A stretch of DNA of 64,000 nucleotides, taken from Staphylococcus canis. GTDB lineage: Bacteria; Bacillota; Bacilli; Staphylococcales; Staphylococcaceae. Each line of letters opens with the position of its first letter. Position 1 is the stretch's first letter. The notes beneath the pieces are model-generated. The model made no database searches. It worked only from the letters and a program-made list of their open reading frames with translations, and was not told the origin of the DNA. The stretch is from assembly GCF_016238445.1 (NCBI RefSeq), contig NZ_JABANU010000001.1, positions 123,324 through 187,323 of the forward strand. The letters are read 5' to 3'. This document shows positions 28,213 to 38,984 of this stretch, in pieces. The translations under genes and the position numbers were made by a program.

Positions 28213-28566
28213 GTGATTAAAGTCGGTAACCACTTTTTTGAACTCATTGAATCCTATAAAAATGGTTTCAATGAAGAGGATTTTATAGCTCGATATTCCG
28301 AAATTCTAGATAAATATGATTTTGTAGTAGGAGACTACGGTTATGAACAGTTACGTTTGAAAGGGTTTTATTATGATACTCAAAAAAAAGTAGACTTCAA
28401 TAAACGTTTTTCTACAATACAAGATTATATTTTAGAATATTGTAATTTTGGTTGCGCATATTTTATAGTGAGACGTTTATCTAAAGATGAAGTGAAACAT
28501 CATGAAGTGATAGACGAAACACATAAGCTTAAAGATGTACGTATTCAACCGACAATACAAAAATAA
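28213..28566 (+). CDS. yutD: YutD-like protein (DUF1027)
   Basis: Small cytosolic protein of 117 aa of unknown molecular function, conserved in Bacillales next to lipA. The core DKYDFVVGDYGYEQLRLKGFY (written in parts: DKYDFVVGDYGYE, QLRLKGFY) and the FNKRFSTIQDYILEYCNFGCAYFI segment identify YutD/DUF1027. The start is GTG 28213, seven bases from AAGGCGG; GTG 28207 overlaps the RBS. It is probably co-transcribed with lipA and closed by a strong terminator that marks the left edge of the cys module. Confidence 0.85.
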   Translation: MIKVGNHFFELIESYKNGFNEEDFIARYSEILDKYDFVVGDYGYEQLRLKGFYYDTQKKVDFNKRFSTIQDYILEYCNFGCAYFIVRRLSKDEVKHHEVIDETHKLKDVRIQPTIQK

Positions 28567-28569
28567 GCT

Positions 28570-28606
28570 AAGAGGGTGAGCCTAATAGGGTTCATCCTCT
28601 TTTTTA
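28570..28606 (+). terminator. lipA-yutD terminator
   Basis: A 13-bp stem with G-U pairs (28570-28582 with 28588-28601), a 5-nt loop and a run of T. Confidence 0.85.
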
Positions 28607-28631
28607 TATCATATGATTAAAGTATATTTTA

Positions 28632-28646
28632 TATTTTTTGAAAATT
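28632..28646. promoter_or_regulatory. CodY-like box upstream of the cys operon
   Basis: TATTTTTTGAAAATT matches 13 of 15 positions of AATTTTCWGAAAATT and ends 12 bp before the -35 element of the cysH promoter. Confidence 0.35.
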
Positions 28647-28658
28647 TCAAATAACTAC

Positions 28659-28687
28659 TTGACATTAGTATTAATAATCGTTATGTT
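28659..28687 (+). promoter_or_regulatory. Promoter of the cysH-cysC operon
   Basis: A perfect -35 TTGACA (28659-28664), 17-bp spacer and TATGTT (28682-28687). Downstream, between the predicted start and the RBS, the segment around 28698-28714 (ATTCC...AGGTTGG) could hold a CymR operator, but no convincing dyad is visible. Confidence 0.55.
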
Positions 28688-28751
28688 AATAACATGAATT
28701 CCGATTAAATAGGTTGGTTTTATAAGTTTTAAGAAAGGAGTGTGTAAAGCT

Positions 28752-29477
28752 ATGACAAAACATCAGATTACATATCAGAATTTTAGTAAAGCATTACTTC
28801 CTGAATTTCCAGAATCAACTGATACTAAAGGAGCATACGAAGTCTTAAAGTGGGCTTTTCAAACGTATGATGATGATATTGTCTATGCTTGTAGTTTTGG
28901 AGCAGAGAGCATTGTGCTCATTGATTTAATATACAAAATTAAACCTAATGCAAGATTAATTTTCTTAGATACCGATTTACACTTTCAAGAAACATATGAT
29001 TTGATAGACCGCATTGAAGAACGCTTTCCAAAATTAAATATCGAAAAGAAAAAGCCAAGTTTAACACTTGAAGAACAAGCTGAGCGTTATTCATTGGCGT
29101 TATGGAAAAAAGATCCCAATCAATGTTGTTACATACGTAAAATTAAACCGTTAGAAGATGCATTAAATAATCAAGTCGCTTGGATCTCAGGTTTAAGACG
29201 TGAACAATCTGAAAGTCGTCGTAATACTGAATACGTGAATAAAGAAGAACGCTTTAAATCTATTAAGGTTTGTCCGCTTATTCATTGGACTAACGAAGAA
29301 GTATGGGATTATATTAAAACCCGTGAATTACCTTACAATGAACTACATGATCATCATTATCCAAGTATTGGATGCATACCATGTACATCACAAGTTTTTG
29401 ATTCAGATGATCCAAGAGCTGGTAGATGGCAAGGTTCTTCAAAAACTGAATGTGGTCTCCATTCCACAACACCATAG
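28752..29477 (+). CDS. cysH: Phosphoadenylyl/adenylyl-sulfate reductase
   Basis: Reduces activated sulfate to sulfite using thioredoxin (241 aa, cytosolic). The nucleotide-binding SFGAESIVLIDL (about 50), the two cysteine pairs of the [4Fe-4S] type, QCCYIRK (about 123) and GCIPCTS (about 206), and the catalytic Cys in TECGLH near the C-terminus are present. The CC/CxxC pairs indicate the cluster-containing class, able to act on APS. The start is ATG 28752 with AAAGGAG upstream. First gene of the sulfate-assimilation operon. Confidence 0.95.
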   Translation: MTKHQITYQNFSKALLPEFPESTDTKGAYEVLKWAFQTYDDDIVYACSFGAESIVLIDLIYKIKPNARLIFLDTDLHFQETYDLIDRIEERFPKLNIEKKKPSLTLEEQAERYSLALWKKDPNQCCYIRKIKPLEDALNNQVAWISGLRREQSESRRNTEYVNKEERFKSIKVCPLIHWTNEEVWDYIKTRELPYNELHDHHYPSIGCIPCTSQVFDSDDPRAGRWQGSSKTECGLHSTTP

Positions 29478-29512
29478 TGGATGATAAGTATGAATTTTAA
29501 TGAGGTGAAAAT

Positions 29513-31351
29513 ATGAAATTAGATGTTACGAATAGCCCTTTTAATACAGAACAAGCTGAACAAATTAATACGTTGCTTTCATCGTTAACACCAACTCAAA
29601 AAGTGTGGTTATCTGGATTTATCAGTGCTTCAATTGAGCAAGAGCCATTACAAACATCGAACAATATACAAGAAAAAGACGGAGTAGCTCAATCATATTC
29701 AACAGAAAGTTCAACAGTTGCTAAGAGACCTATCACACTGTTATATGGGTCTGAAACAGGGAATGCACAAGGTTTAGCAGAATTATTTCACAAACGTTTA
29801 ATCGATTTGGATTTTGATGTTGATTTAAAAGCAATGGATGCATTTAAACCTAAAAATTTAAAGAAAGTAGAAGATTTATTAATTATAACGTCTACGCAAG
29901 GTGAAGGTGACCCACCTGATAATGCGGTAGAGCTTTATGAATACATACATGGTCGTAAAGCGCCAAAGTTAGATGGAAAACGTTTCTCAGTACTGGCTCT
30001 AGGAGACGAGACTTATGAGTTTTTTTGTCAAACAGGACGAGATTTTGATGACAAACTTAGTGAATTAGGTGCAGAACGTCTCTATGATCGAATTGATTGT
30101 GATGTTGATTACGAGGAAGACGCTGAAAAATGGATGGCAAATGTTGTACATGCACTAAATGAAGAAACAAGTAGTACAGCTCAAAGTGAAGTGCTTGTGA
30201 GTGAAGGTGTTGAATCAGAACAACAACAAAAATATTCAAAAGCGCACCCATATTACGCAGAAGTATTAGAAAACATCAATCTTAACGGTAGAGGTTCAAA
30301 TAAAGAAACACGACATATTGAATTGGCATTAGATGATTTTAACGACACGTATGAAGTGGGAGACTGTTTAGCTATACTACCTCAAAATGATCCTAAACTT
30401 GTTGAGGCATTGATTGAACGCTTACCATTTGACGCTGAGACGTTAATTCAGATTAACGAAGCAGGGGATAAGTTATCATTACAAGAATCGTTATCGGAAT
30501 ATTTCGAAATATCGAAGTTAACGAAATCACTTATCAATCATGCAGTAACACTGTTTAACAACGACGATTTAACTGAAAAAGCGCAACAAGAAGATTGGAT
30601 TAAAACATATATCGAAGGACGAGACTTGATTGATTTAATTGAGGACTTTCCGCCTAAAACCATTGAAGCAGATCAGTTGTATCAACTACTCAGAAAGTTA
30701 CCAGTACGTGAGTATTCAATCTCAAGCAGTTATGAATTTGAGCCTGATGAAGTACATATTACAGTAGGGGCTGTGCGCTATGAGTCACATGGACGTGAGC
30801 GTTCAGGTGTTTGTTCAGTACAGTTGGCAGAAAGAGTAGAGCCTGGCGAGACGATTCCAATTTATATTAAGCATAATCCGAACTTTAAGTTTCCTAAAAA
30901 CAATGATACACCGGTCATCATGATAGGACCTGGGACAGGTGTCGCACCATATCGCGCATATCTTCAAGAACGTGAAGCACTTGAATTAAAAGGAAATACG
31001 TGGTTGTTTTTTGGTGAACAACATTTCACTACGGACTTTTTATATCAAACGGAATGGCAAAATTGGTATGAAGATGGCTATTTAGAAAAGTTTAATATCG
31101 CGTTTTCACGTGATACAGATGAAAAAGTGTATGTTCAACATGAAATGTTAAAAGAAAGTCAAACTTTAAATGAATGGATTGAACAGGGCGCTATCATCTA
31201 TGTATGTGGAGATGAAAAACACATGGCTAAAGATGTACATCAAACATTAATTACAATTTTACAAAGAGAACAACAGTTAAGTGAAGATGAAGCAGAAGAT
31301 TATTTAAGAGCGTTAAAACGAGATAAGCGTTATCAAAGAGATGTTTATTAA
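29513..31351 (+). CDS. cysJ: Sulfite reductase (NADPH) flavoprotein alpha subunit
   Basis: Electron-transfer subunit of 612 aa passing electrons from NADPH through FAD and FMN to CysI. The N-terminal flavodoxin domain (about 75-215) has [14 protein letters not shown] and [12 protein letters not shown]; the FAD-binding domain has REYSISSS; the NADPH domain has [17 protein letters not shown] (about 472) and the C-terminal RYQRDVY. RBS TGAGGTG lies upstream of ATG 29513. It precedes cysI by 20 bp. Confidence 0.96.
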   Translation: MKLDVTNSPFNTEQAEQINTLLSSLTPTQKVWLSGFISASIEQEPLQTSNNIQEKDGVAQSYSTESSTVAKRPITLLYGSETGNAQGLAELFHKRLIDLDFDVDLKAMDAFKPKNLKKVEDLLIITSTQGEGDPPDNAVELYEYIHGRKAPKLDGKRFSVLALGDETYEFFCQTGRDFDDKLSELGAERLYDRIDCDVDYEEDAEKWMANVVHALNEETSSTAQSEVLVSEGVESEQQQKYSKAHPYYAEVLENINLNGRGSNKETRHIELALDDFNDTYEVGDCLAILPQNDPKLVEALIERLPFDAETLIQINEAGDKLSLQESLSEYFEISKLTKSLINHAVTLFNNDDLTEKAQQEDWIKTYIEGRDLIDLIEDFPPKTIEADQLYQLLRKLPVREYSISSSYEFEPDEVHITVGAVRYESHGRERSGVCSVQLAERVEPGETIPIYIKHNPNFKFPKNNDTPVIMIGPGTGVAPYRAYLQEREALELKGNTWLFFGEQHFTTDFLYQTEWQNWYEDGYLEKFNIAFSRDTDEKVYVQHEMLKESQTLNEWIEQGAIIYVCGDEKHMAKDVHQTLITILQREQQLSEDEAEDYLRALKRDKRYQRDVY

Positions 31352-31371
31352 TTAAGAAAGGATGGATATGC

Positions 31372-33078
31372 ATGACTGATTCTACTCAAAATCAAAATGT
31401 AAAACTTGATGAAATGGAAGACATTAAATTAAATAGCCGATTTTTACGTGGAACGATAGTTGAAGGCCTTAATAATCCATTTACAGGCGCAATTTCAGCG
31501 GATGATACTAAGCTTTTAAAATTCCATGGTAGCTATATGCAAGATGATCGAGATTTAAGAGACGAACGCCGTAAACAAAAACTAGAACCTGCTTATAGTT
31601 TTATGATCCGTGTCCGGGTTCCTGGAGGCGCAGCAACAAGTGACCAATGGATTAAAATGGACGATATTTCGAATACTTACGCTAATGGCACTATTAAGTT
31701 AACGACACGACAAGCTTTTCAATTTCACGGTATCTTAAAAAGAAATTTAAAGCAGTCTATGAAAAATATTAATAAAGCATTACTTGATTCAATAGCGGCA
31801 TGCGGGGATGTTGTACGTAATGTAATGTGTAATCCTAATCCTTACCAATCTAAAATTCATGAAGAGATTAATGATTTTGCTGATAAAATTAGCCAACATT
31901 TACTACCACGAACAGGTGCATATCATGAGATTTGGTTGGATGGTGAAAAGGTTGTTAATACTAACGAAGAACGAGAACCAATTTATGGAGCATCATATCT
32001 ACCTAGAAAGTTTAAAATCGGGATTGCTGTTCCACCATCCAATGATATTGACGTGTACTCTCAAGATATTGGCTTAATTGCTATTGTTGAAAACGATGAA
32101 CTTATTGGATTTAACGTCGCTGTTGGTGGAGGTATGGGAATGAAGCACGGTAACCCTAAAACTTATCCACAACTAGCACGTATCATCGGTTATATTTCAA
32201 AAGATAAAGTCGTAGATGTATGCGAGAAGATTGTTACGATTCAAAGAGATTACGGCAATCGAGAAGATCGTTCACAGGCAAGATTTAAATACACTGTTGA
32301 CCGTTTAGGTGTCGATCGAGTAAGAGATGAGCTCAATGAACGTTTAGGGTACAACCTTGAAGATGCTAAGTCGTTTGAATTTGAGCACAATGGTGACAGA
32401 TACGGTTGGACTGAAGGACAAGGACGTTGGCACTTCACATTATTTATTCAAAATGGACGTGTGAAAGATGAAGAAGGTTATCAATTGAAAACAGCACTAC
32501 GTAAAATTGCAGAAACAGGATTAACAGATTTTCAACTGACACCGAATCAAAACTTAATATTATCTAACATTAAGCCTGAAGATAAAGCAAAAATACAAGA
32601 AATTATTGATACTTATAGTATTACAGATGGCGAACATTATACAGGTTTAAAACGTAACTCAATGGCTTGTGTCGCATTTCCAACTTGTGGTCTAGCGATG
32701 GCAGAATCCGAAAGATATTTACCTTCTCTACTTAATAAAATTGAAGAGATTTTAAATGAAGCAGGATTAGAAGAGGAAGATATTACGATTCGTATGACGG
32801 GTTGCCCAAATGGCTGTGCACGTCCAGCTCTAGCAGAAGTGGCATTCATCGGTAAAGGCCCAGGCAAATATAACATGTATCTCGGTGGCGGATTTAAAGG
32901 AGATAGATTAAATAAATTGTACAAAGAAAATATTGATGAAGCAGAGATATTAAGTAGCTTAAAACCATTGCTTATACAATATAGCAAGGAAAAAGAAGAA
33001 AATGAACACTTTGGTGACTTTGTTATTCGTCAAGGTATTGTAGAACGTGTAATCGAAGGAAGGGATTTCCATAAATAA
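31372..33078 (+). CDS. cysI: Sulfite reductase (NADPH) hemoprotein beta subunit
   Basis: Catalytic subunit of 568 aa for six-electron reduction of sulfite to sulfide at a siroheme coupled to a [4Fe-4S] cluster. The four cluster ligands are in [19 protein letters not shown] (about 430) and [10 protein letters not shown] (about 480). Siroheme-binding Arg/Lys segments ([21 protein letters not shown]) are present. RBS AAAGGATGG lies upstream of ATG 31372. The siroheme it needs is supplied by the next three genes. Confidence 0.96.
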   Translation: MTDSTQNQNVKLDEMEDIKLNSRFLRGTIVEGLNNPFTGAISADDTKLLKFHGSYMQDDRDLRDERRKQKLEPAYSFMIRVRVPGGAATSDQWIKMDDISNTYANGTIKLTTRQAFQFHGILKRNLKQSMKNINKALLDSIAACGDVVRNVMCNPNPYQSKIHEEINDFADKISQHLLPRTGAYHEIWLDGEKVVNTNEEREPIYGASYLPRKFKIGIAVPPSNDIDVYSQDIGLIAIVENDELIGFNVAVGGGMGMKHGNPKTYPQLARIIGYISKDKVVDVCEKIVTIQRDYGNREDRSQARFKYTVDRLGVDRVRDELNERLGYNLEDAKSFEFEHNGDRYGWTEGQGRWHFTLFIQNGRVKDEEGYQLKTALRKIAETGLTDFQLTPNQNLILSNIKPEDKAKIQEIIDTYSITDGEHYTGLKRNSMACVAFPTCGLAMAESERYLPSLLNKIEEILNEAGLEEEDITIRMTGCPNGCARPALAEVAFIGKGPGKYNMYLGGGFKGDRLNKLYKENIDEAEILSSLKPLLIQYSKEKEENEHFGDFVIRQGIVERVIEGRDFHK

Positions 33079-33095
33079 ACAGAAGGAGTGATTGG

Positions 33096-33875
33096 ATGAG
33101 TAAGGTATTTTTAGTAGGTGCAGGACCTGGTGATCCGGATTTAATTACTTTAAAAGCGGTAAAAGCACTCCAACAGGCAGACGTTGTATTGTATGACCGT
33201 TTAGTCAATAAAGCGATTTTTGAACATGTATCTCGAGATGCCAAGTTACTGTATTGTGGTAAAGATCCAAACCGATATACATTGCCACAAAAGGATACTA
33301 ATCAAATGATGGTTGCATTAGCTAAAAAAGGTTATACAGTGGTTCGACTAAAAGGTGGGGATCCTTTTGTTTTTGGACGAGGTGGTGAAGAGGCAGAGAT
33401 TTTAGCTGAAAATCATATTCCTTTTGAGATCGTGCCAGGTGTTACATCTGGTATTGCAGCACCAATGTATGCAGGGATACCAGTAACGCATCGAGATTAT
33501 AGTTCATCTGTAGCTTTTGTAACTGCAGTCACTAAAGAAGGTGTGGATGATGAAAAACGATGGTATCATCTTGCGAATGGTCCTGAGACTTTGTGCATTT
33601 ATATGGGGGTGGAAAAATTACCGGACATTTGTGCACGATTAATGGAGCATGGTAAGTTACCCTCAACACCAGTAGCGCTTGTATACATGGGGACGAGCTC
33701 AGTTCAGGAAACAGTGACAGGAACCTTAAATACGATCGTATCATCATCTAAACACATAAAAAATCCTGCAATGATAGTTGTGGGAGATGTAGTTAACTTA
33801 AGAGAGAAAATCAAATGGTTTCATGAACAAAAAGATTTGGCATATGAGCAAGCTATTGAACTCACTTCATTTTAA
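33096..33875 (+). CDS. cobA: Uroporphyrinogen-III C-methyltransferase
   Basis: SAM-dependent enzyme of 259 aa making precorrin-2 by methylating uroporphyrinogen III at C2 and C7, the first step to siroheme. Features: VGAGPGDPDLITLKAV (about 6-21), RLKGGDPFVFGRGGEE (about 82-97), VPGVTSGIAAP and the late VVGDVV. It is a stand-alone SUMT without the CysG oxidase/chelatase half; those activities are encoded by the following genes. RBS AGAAGGAG lies upstream of ATG 33096. Confidence 0.95.
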   Translation: MSKVFLVGAGPGDPDLITLKAVKALQQADVVLYDRLVNKAIFEHVSRDAKLLYCGKDPNRYTLPQKDTNQMMVALAKKGYTVVRLKGGDPFVFGRGGEEAEILAENHIPFEIVPGVTSGIAAPMYAGIPVTHRDYSSSVAFVTAVTKEGVDDEKRWYHLANGPETLCIYMGVEKLPDICARLMEHGKLPSTPVALVYMGTSSVQETVTGTLNTIVSSSKHIKNPAMIVVGDVVNLREKIKWFHEQKDLAYEQAIELTSF

Positions 33876-33889
33876 AAGGAGGTGATGAC

Positions 33890-34657
33890 ATGGAAGGAGT
33901 ACTTTATGTCAGTCACGGTACGCGATTACAACAAGGCGTAGAGGAAGCGCATGCATTGATTGATGCAGTAAAAAAAGAGATACCTATTCGTTTTCAAGAG
34001 ACCTGTTTTTTAGAGATTACTTCACCTAATATCCAAACTGGTGTAGCAAAGCTAGTTCAAAAAGGGGTTAATCATATCTATGTTATTCCTGTATTGCTTC
34101 TTTCAGCAGGACACTATTACCGTGATATCCCTTTAATCCTTAATCAACTGAAATCACAGTATCAACATATTGATATTACACTAGGGCGACCTTTGGGAGT
34201 TCAACAACGTTTAGTTGAAATATTGAAAGAACGAATACAGTCTAAAGGTGTTCGTAACCGTAAAACAGCTCAAATTTTACTGGTGGGTCGAGGGAGCTAT
34301 TACAAGGAAACCGAGCAAGATATGCAATTAATTCGATCTAAACTGAAGCAACTCTTAAATGTACCTCACATTAAAGTATGTTATTTAGCAGCCGCAAAAC
34401 CTCAGTTTGAGGAAGCTTTCAAATCGCTTATAGAAGCAAAACATCAAGAAATTATTGTAGTGCCGTATCTCTGGTTTTCAGGGTTCTTAACATGGTCTAT
34501 TGAAAAAACACTTAACTCAACAAATTACCAAGGTCGTTTTGTTCAATGTGATCATTTAGGACATCATCAAAATATTATTAATGCACTTAAAGAACGTGTA
34601 TTAGAACTCATTCAACATTCGAAGGGAGCATATGATGATATTACCGTTAATGGTTAA
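33890..34657 (+). CDS. sirB: Sirohydrochlorin ferrochelatase/chelatase (SirB/CbiX-like)
   Basis: Inserts Fe2+ into sirohydrochlorin to give siroheme (255 aa, cytosolic). Two CbiX-type half domains are visible: the first has the metal-binding His in VSHGTRLQQG (about 8) and AGHYYRDIP (about 73-81); the second starts near LLVGRGSYYKET (about 130) and lacks the His pair. This class II chelatase layout fits SirB. RBS AAAGGAGGTG precedes ATG 33890. The sirC start lies inside its 3' end (23-bp overlap). Confidence 0.88.
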   Translation: MEGVLYVSHGTRLQQGVEEAHALIDAVKKEIPIRFQETCFLEITSPNIQTGVAKLVQKGVNHIYVIPVLLLSAGHYYRDIPLILNQLKSQYQHIDITLGRPLGVQQRLVEILKERIQSKGVRNRKTAQILLVGRGSYYKETEQDMQLIRSKLKQLLNVPHIKVCYLAAAKPQFEEAFKSLIEAKHQEIIVVPYLWFSGFLTWSIEKTLNSTNYQGRFVQCDHLGHHQNIINALKERVLELIQHSKGAYDDITVNG

Positions 34658-35237
34658 TATGCCAAATATTGAAGTGTTAGTCGTAGGTGGCGGGGAAGTT
34701 GCAACGAGACGAATAAAAAAATTATTGAATTCGTCTTCTACTTTAATACACGTTGTAAGTCCTTCTATTACTTCAAAATTAGAAACACTTGTTAAAACTT
34801 ATGACCTTAAATGGTCGAAACGGCCGTTTGAGGATCAAGATATTGAAGGGGTACAGCTTGTCATTGCTGCAACGAACGATGCTCAATTACATAAGCATAT
34901 TCAGTCACTAATTCCGAAACACATGTTATTTAATGATGTTATCCATCATGAAAATAGTAATGTTTATTTTGCTCAAACAGTTCATCGTGGTAAATTATCG
35001 ATTCACATTTCAACCAGTGGCGCGAGTCCAAAACTAACACGAAAAATCGCGAAAGATATTGGAAATATATATGATGAACGTTATGAAAATTATATTGATT
35101 TTTTATATGAAAGTCGCAAATTAATTTTAAAAAAGGCAATAACACCTGAAGATAAAGCGCATTATTTAGAGACATTGCTTGATTCAAAATTTCTCAATGT
35201 AGTAGAACAGGACAATTTTTTAAAAATGTTATGTTAA
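34635..35237 (+). CDS. sirC: Precorrin-2 dehydrogenase
   Basis: NAD-dependent oxidation of precorrin-2 to sirohydrochlorin (200 aa). The N-terminal Rossmann motif is VLVVGGGEVATRRIKKLL (about 14-31), followed by VIAATNDAQLH and the TSGASPKLTRKIAKDI segment of the Met8p/SirC family. ATG 34632 and ATG 34635 are adjacent; GAAGGGAG spaces better to 34635. With CobA and SirB it completes siroheme synthesis for CysI. Confidence 0.9.
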   Translation: MILPLMVNMPNIEVLVVGGGEVATRRIKKLLNSSSTLIHVVSPSITSKLETLVKTYDLKWSKRPFEDQDIEGVQLVIAATNDAQLHKHIQSLIPKHMLFNDVIHHENSNVYFAQTVHRGKLSIHISTSGASPKLTRKIAKDIGNIYDERYENYIDFLYESRKLILKKAITPEDKAHYLETLLDSKFLNVVEQDNFLKMLC

Positions 35238-35265
35238 TCGTTGGTTAAAAAGGAGGAGAAATAAG

Positions 35266-36162
35266 ATGAAAAAACTAATCATATATGCGTTCGCAGGATT
35301 TATTGCTCAAATGATCGATGGTTCGCTAGGTATGGGTTTTGGTGCTTCTTCTTCTTCAATACTTTTAACATTTGGTATCGCGCCAGCAATTGTTTCTGCG
35401 ACAGTACATTTTTCACAGATTGCAACTACAGCCGCTTCAGGACTTTCACATTTAAAATTTAAGAATGTGCATCGACCGACAATGTATAGACTTGCGATTC
35501 CTGGTGCAATAGGTGGATTTTTAGGAGGCGCAATACTCACACATATCAATGGTGACGTGATTAAGCCGTTCATTGCTACATTTTTACTGTCTATGGGGTT
35601 CTACATACTGTACCAATTCCTCATTAAAAGACATCGACAGTTAGACGATACTTTGAATCAATCTAATAAATTTCAATTGATTATGCCACAAGGTGTCATC
35701 GCTGGCTTGATAGATGCTATTGGTGGTGGGGGCTGGGGTCCCATCAACACTTCTATCTTACTATCACGAAAAAAACTTCAACCAAGATATGTGATTGGAA
35801 CAGTTTCCGCAAGTGAGTTTTTAGTTACGCTATCAGCATCTCTAAGTTTCATTATATTTTTAGGAATTCAACACATTAACTGGTTTGCAGTTATTGCACT
35901 TGCAGTAGGTGGTGCCGTTGCTGCACCTCTTGCAGCTTGTCTTGTGAAATGGTTAGCAGTAAATGTACTTGCAGTTGGTGTTGGAGGTCTTATTATTTTT
36001 ACGAATAGCAATGCATTACTCACATATTTCGAAATAGATGCACACTTAGCGAATTTAATACGGATGATTATTATTATTTTATGGATCAGTCTGATTAACT
36101 GTGTACTAACCAAAAATAAACGTAATAACGTAATTAAACCAATACAAGGAGGAATGAAATAA
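35266..36162 (+). CDS. TSUP-family permease of the sulfate-assimilation operon
   Basis: Membrane protein of 298 aa with about eight helices and the duplicated TSUP signatures [19 protein letters not shown] (about 17-35) and [20 protein letters not shown] (about 147-166). Its position between the siroheme genes and sat makes sulfate uptake, or export of toxic sulfite, the likely role; direction of transport cannot be read from sequence. Its TAA stop and the ATG of sat share one base (36162), so translation is coupled. Confidence 0.87.
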   Translation: MKKLIIYAFAGFIAQMIDGSLGMGFGASSSSILLTFGIAPAIVSATVHFSQIATTAASGLSHLKFKNVHRPTMYRLAIPGAIGGFLGGAILTHINGDVIKPFIATFLLSMGFYILYQFLIKRHRQLDDTLNQSNKFQLIMPQGVIAGLIDAIGGGGWGPINTSILLSRKKLQPRYVIGTVSASEFLVTLSASLSFIIFLGIQHINWFAVIALAVGGAVAAPLAACLVKWLAVNVLAVGVGGLIIFTNSNALLTYFEIDAHLANLIRMIIIILWISLINCVLTKNKRNNVIKPIQGGMK

Positions 36163-37331
36163 TGACAACAACATTAATTAAACCACATGGTGGTACATTA
36201 ATTAATAGGATTTTGACAGGTACAACACGTGATAATCATTTAAAACAGGCAGAAAACGCGAAAAAAATCACGATTAATCAATGGGCAATTTCTGATTTAG
36301 AGCTCATCGCAATAGGAGGTTTTAGTCCATTAATTGGGTTTATGAAACAACGTGATTATCAAGAAGTGATTGAGCATACACATTTAAGCAATGGTTTAGT
36401 GTGGAGTATTCCAATTACACTTCCTGTAACAACATCTGTGGCAGATAGCTTAGAAATTGGAGAGACGATTGCGTTATATGGAGAAGATGGTGTGTTATAT
36501 GGCACATTAGAACTTGAAGAAAAATACACGTATGATAAGCAACAGGAAGCACAACTCGTATATGGTACAACAGAGGACAATCATCCAGGTGTTCAAAAAG
36601 TATATGAAAAAGGTGAAGTGTATTTAGCAGGACCTATTTATTTGCTCAATAGACCAAAGCATGATGAATTTACAAACTATCACTTTGATCCAAAAGATAC
36701 ACGCCAACTTTTTTCAGATTTAGGATGGAAAACAGTTGTTGGTTTCCAAACTCGAAATCCGGTACACCGTGCTCATGAATATATTCAAAAAGCTGCATTA
36801 GAAATAGTAGATGGATTATTACTCAACCCATTAGTGGGTGAAACCAAATCAGATGATATTCCCGCTGATGTTAGAATGAAAAGTTACGAAGTGATTTTGG
36901 AAAACTACTTCCCAAAAGATAAAGCACGTCTTGCGATTTATCCAGCTGCAATGCGTTATGCAGGACCCAAAGAAGCGATTTTACACGCGACTGTACGAAA
37001 AAACTACGGTTGTACACATTTTATTGTGGGGCGTGATCATGCAGGTGTTGGTGATTATTATGGTACATACGAAGCACAAGAGCTCATCTCACAGTTTGAA
37101 GATGAATTAGACATACAAATTTTGAAATTTGAACATGCGTTTTATTGTGAGAAATGTAAAAATATGGCGACTGCAAAAACATGCCCACATGATAAAAAAT
37201 ATCATGTACATTTGAGTGGCACAAAAGTGAGAGAAAAATTAAGAAATGGTGAGTCTTTACCAGAAGAATTTTCAAGACCAGAAGTTGCGAATGTTTTAAT
37301 TGAAGGCTTAAAAAATAACAGGGGAGAGTAG
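36162..37331 (+). CDS. sat: Sulfate adenylyltransferase (ATP sulfurylase)
   Basis: Forms adenylyl sulfate (APS) from ATP and sulfate, the entry step of assimilation (389 aa). The nucleotide-binding motif [16 protein letters not shown] (about 197-212) carries the HxxH pair; [12 protein letters not shown] (about 290) and the [15 protein letters not shown] zinc-binding-like segment follow. This is the monomeric bacterial/archaeal-type Sat, not CysDN. It starts on the last base of the permease stop and ends 3 bp before cysC. Confidence 0.96.
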   Translation: MTTTLIKPHGGTLINRILTGTTRDNHLKQAENAKKITINQWAISDLELIAIGGFSPLIGFMKQRDYQEVIEHTHLSNGLVWSIPITLPVTTSVADSLEIGETIALYGEDGVLYGTLELEEKYTYDKQQEAQLVYGTTEDNHPGVQKVYEKGEVYLAGPIYLLNRPKHDEFTNYHFDPKDTRQLFSDLGWKTVVGFQTRNPVHRAHEYIQKAALEIVDGLLLNPLVGETKSDDIPADVRMKSYEVILENYFPKDKARLAIYPAAMRYAGPKEAILHATVRKNYGCTHFIVGRDHAGVGDYYGTYEAQELISQFEDELDIQILKFEHAFYCEKCKNMATAKTCPHDKKYHVHLSGTKVREKLRNGESLPEEFSRPEVANVLIEGLKNNRGE

Positions 37332-37334
37332 ACG

Positions 37335-37931
37335 ATGGCAAACAATCATATCACATGGCATGATTCGGTCGTAACAAAAGCCGAAAGACAAGATCGACAT
37401 CAACATAAAAGTGCAATAATTTGGTTTACTGGCTTATCAGGTTCAGGGAAATCTACAGTGTCTGTCGCATTAGAAAAGGCTTTATTTGATAAAGGGATTC
37501 ATACTTATCGTTTAGATGGTGATAATGTGCGCCACGGATTAAATCAAAATTTAGGATTTTCACCTGAAGATCGTAAAGAGAATATCAGACGTATCGGAGA
37601 AGTAAGCAAACTAATGGTAGATGCAGGTGTATTGACCATCACTGCATTTATCTCACCTTATGCAACAGATCGTGATGGTGTGCGAAATATTGTTGATGAT
37701 GGTGAGTTTATTGAAGTTTATACAAAGTGCTCGTTAGAAGCATGTGAGTCACGAGACCCTAAAGGTTTGTATCAAAAAGCAAGAAGTGGTGAAATACCAG
37801 AATTTACAGGAGTTAGTGCCCCATATGAAGCACCAAGCTCACCGGAGATTATCATTGATACAGAACGTGATTCGATAGACGCATCAGTTGCGCATATTAT
37901 TGATTATCTAGAACAACATCAATACATTTGA
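37335..37931 (+). CDS. cysC: Adenylyl-sulfate kinase
   Basis: Phosphorylates APS to PAPS (198 aa). P-loop [17 protein letters not shown] (about 31-47), [10 protein letters not shown] (about 63-72), the [13 protein letters not shown] segment and the [19 protein letters not shown] lid region match CysC. The unusual feature of the operon is that APS kinase coexists with a cluster-type CysH that can usually act on APS directly. Last gene of the cys operon. Confidence 0.95.
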   Translation: MANNHITWHDSVVTKAERQDRHQHKSAIIWFTGLSGSGKSTVSVALEKALFDKGIHTYRLDGDNVRHGLNQNLGFSPEDRKENIRRIGEVSKLMVDAGVLTITAFISPYATDRDGVRNIVDDGEFIEVYTKCSLEACESRDPKGLYQKARSGEIPEFTGVSAPYEAPSSPEIIIDTERDSIDASVAHIIDYLEQHQYI

Positions 37932-37948
37932 TTTTAAATATATTTGCT

Positions 37949-38025
37949 AGAACCACTGCGTTTCAAGTTAGATGTTGAGGATAGCTATACCTTAATACGA
38001 CATACGTGAGTGGTTCTCATTTTTA
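37949..38025 (+). terminator. Structured terminator of the cys operon
   Basis: AGAACCACT (37949-37957) pairs with AGTGGTTCT (38009-38017), followed by a short T-run (38020-38025). The roughly 50-nt loop contains a second dyad, TTGAGG with CCTTAA around ATAGCTATA, giving a branched structure rather than a simple hairpin. Confidence 0.55.
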
Positions 38026-38143
38026 CTTATATAGGTAGTACTGCTATACATATCAATGTCTATTGGCATCTTCTACAATTCAAAGGGAATTCAAAACGTG
38101 TTATATTGAATATATTCAATTCTTAATAGAAAGGTATATCGTG

Positions 38144-38968
38144 ATGTTAAGGCATATTAAACCAATTGTACTGTTAGTCTCCACTATGGTGCTATTAGCA
38201 GGGTGTAATTATCAGAATGAACAAGATAGAACAGGCTTTTTCTATAACGTATTTGCGAAACCTTTAGATATGTTATTACGTTGGTTAGGCGAATTATTTA
38301 ATCATAATTACGGTCTAGCGATTATTGTAATAGTATTAATCGTACGTTTGGTATTGTTACCTCTAATGTTACCGCAATCTAGAGCAGGACATATGGCACG
38401 CAAAAAAAGACCGGTTATTGATCCTTATATGAAAGATATTAAAGAAAAAGCAAGACACACCACATCACAAGAAGAGAAGCGGAAACTTAATCGTGAAATT
38501 TTTGAAAAGTATAATGAGTATGGCTTGAATCCGTATAAGCAGATGTTAGGCTGTTTACCAGTTCTTTTTCAAATTCCAATTTTATTTGGTTTACTTGTTT
38601 CGATTAAGTATCCTTCTCATGAAGGTATCTATCAAAATCGTCATTTTTTATGGTTTGATTTAACCCAACCAGATATATTGTTGACTTTAATCGCTGGGTT
38701 ACTTTATTTTATACAGCCGCTTGTTAATTTAGGAAATATGGAAAATAAAAAGTTTGGTTACATACTGGCTGTGATTATGCCTACTTTTATTATCCTCATT
38801 GCCTCTCAGTCTCCAAGTTTTTTAGGGCTATACTGGGCAACAAACGCGACATTTTTGATCATCCAGATGACGTGTACTAATATTATATTTAGTCGTAAAG
38901 CGAATCGTGAAGCTCTGGAATTAAAAAAGAGATTACAACAAGATATGGATAGTGAAGTGACTAAATAG
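38144..38968 (+). CDS. YidC/Oxa1-family membrane insertase lipoprotein
   Basis: Membrane protein insertase of 274 aa. A lipoprotein signal ends in LLAGC (Cys about 21), followed by about five membrane helices; the conserved groove Arg is in IVLIVRLVLLPLML (about 69), and the GCLPVLFQIPILFGL helix (about 136) is typical. Compared with the housekeeping staphylococcal YidC as recalled, the C-terminal tail is short and less basic, so this may be a second paralogue. The RBS AGAAAGG fits ATG 38144 (or GTG 38141); the longer 301-residue frame has no RBS. Confidence 0.82.
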   Translation: MLRHIKPIVLLVSTMVLLAGCNYQNEQDRTGFFYNVFAKPLDMLLRWLGELFNHNYGLAIIVIVLIVRLVLLPLMLPQSRAGHMARKKRPVIDPYMKDIKEKARHTTSQEEKRKLNREIFEKYNEYGLNPYKQMLGCLPVLFQIPILFGLLVSIKYPSHEGIYQNRHFLWFDLTQPDILLTLIAGLLYFIQPLVNLGNMENKKFGYILAVIMPTFIILIASQSPSFLGLYWATNATFLIIQMTCTNIIFSRKANREALELKKRLQQDMDSEVTK

Positions 38969-38984
38969 AATCTATAAATAAAAG

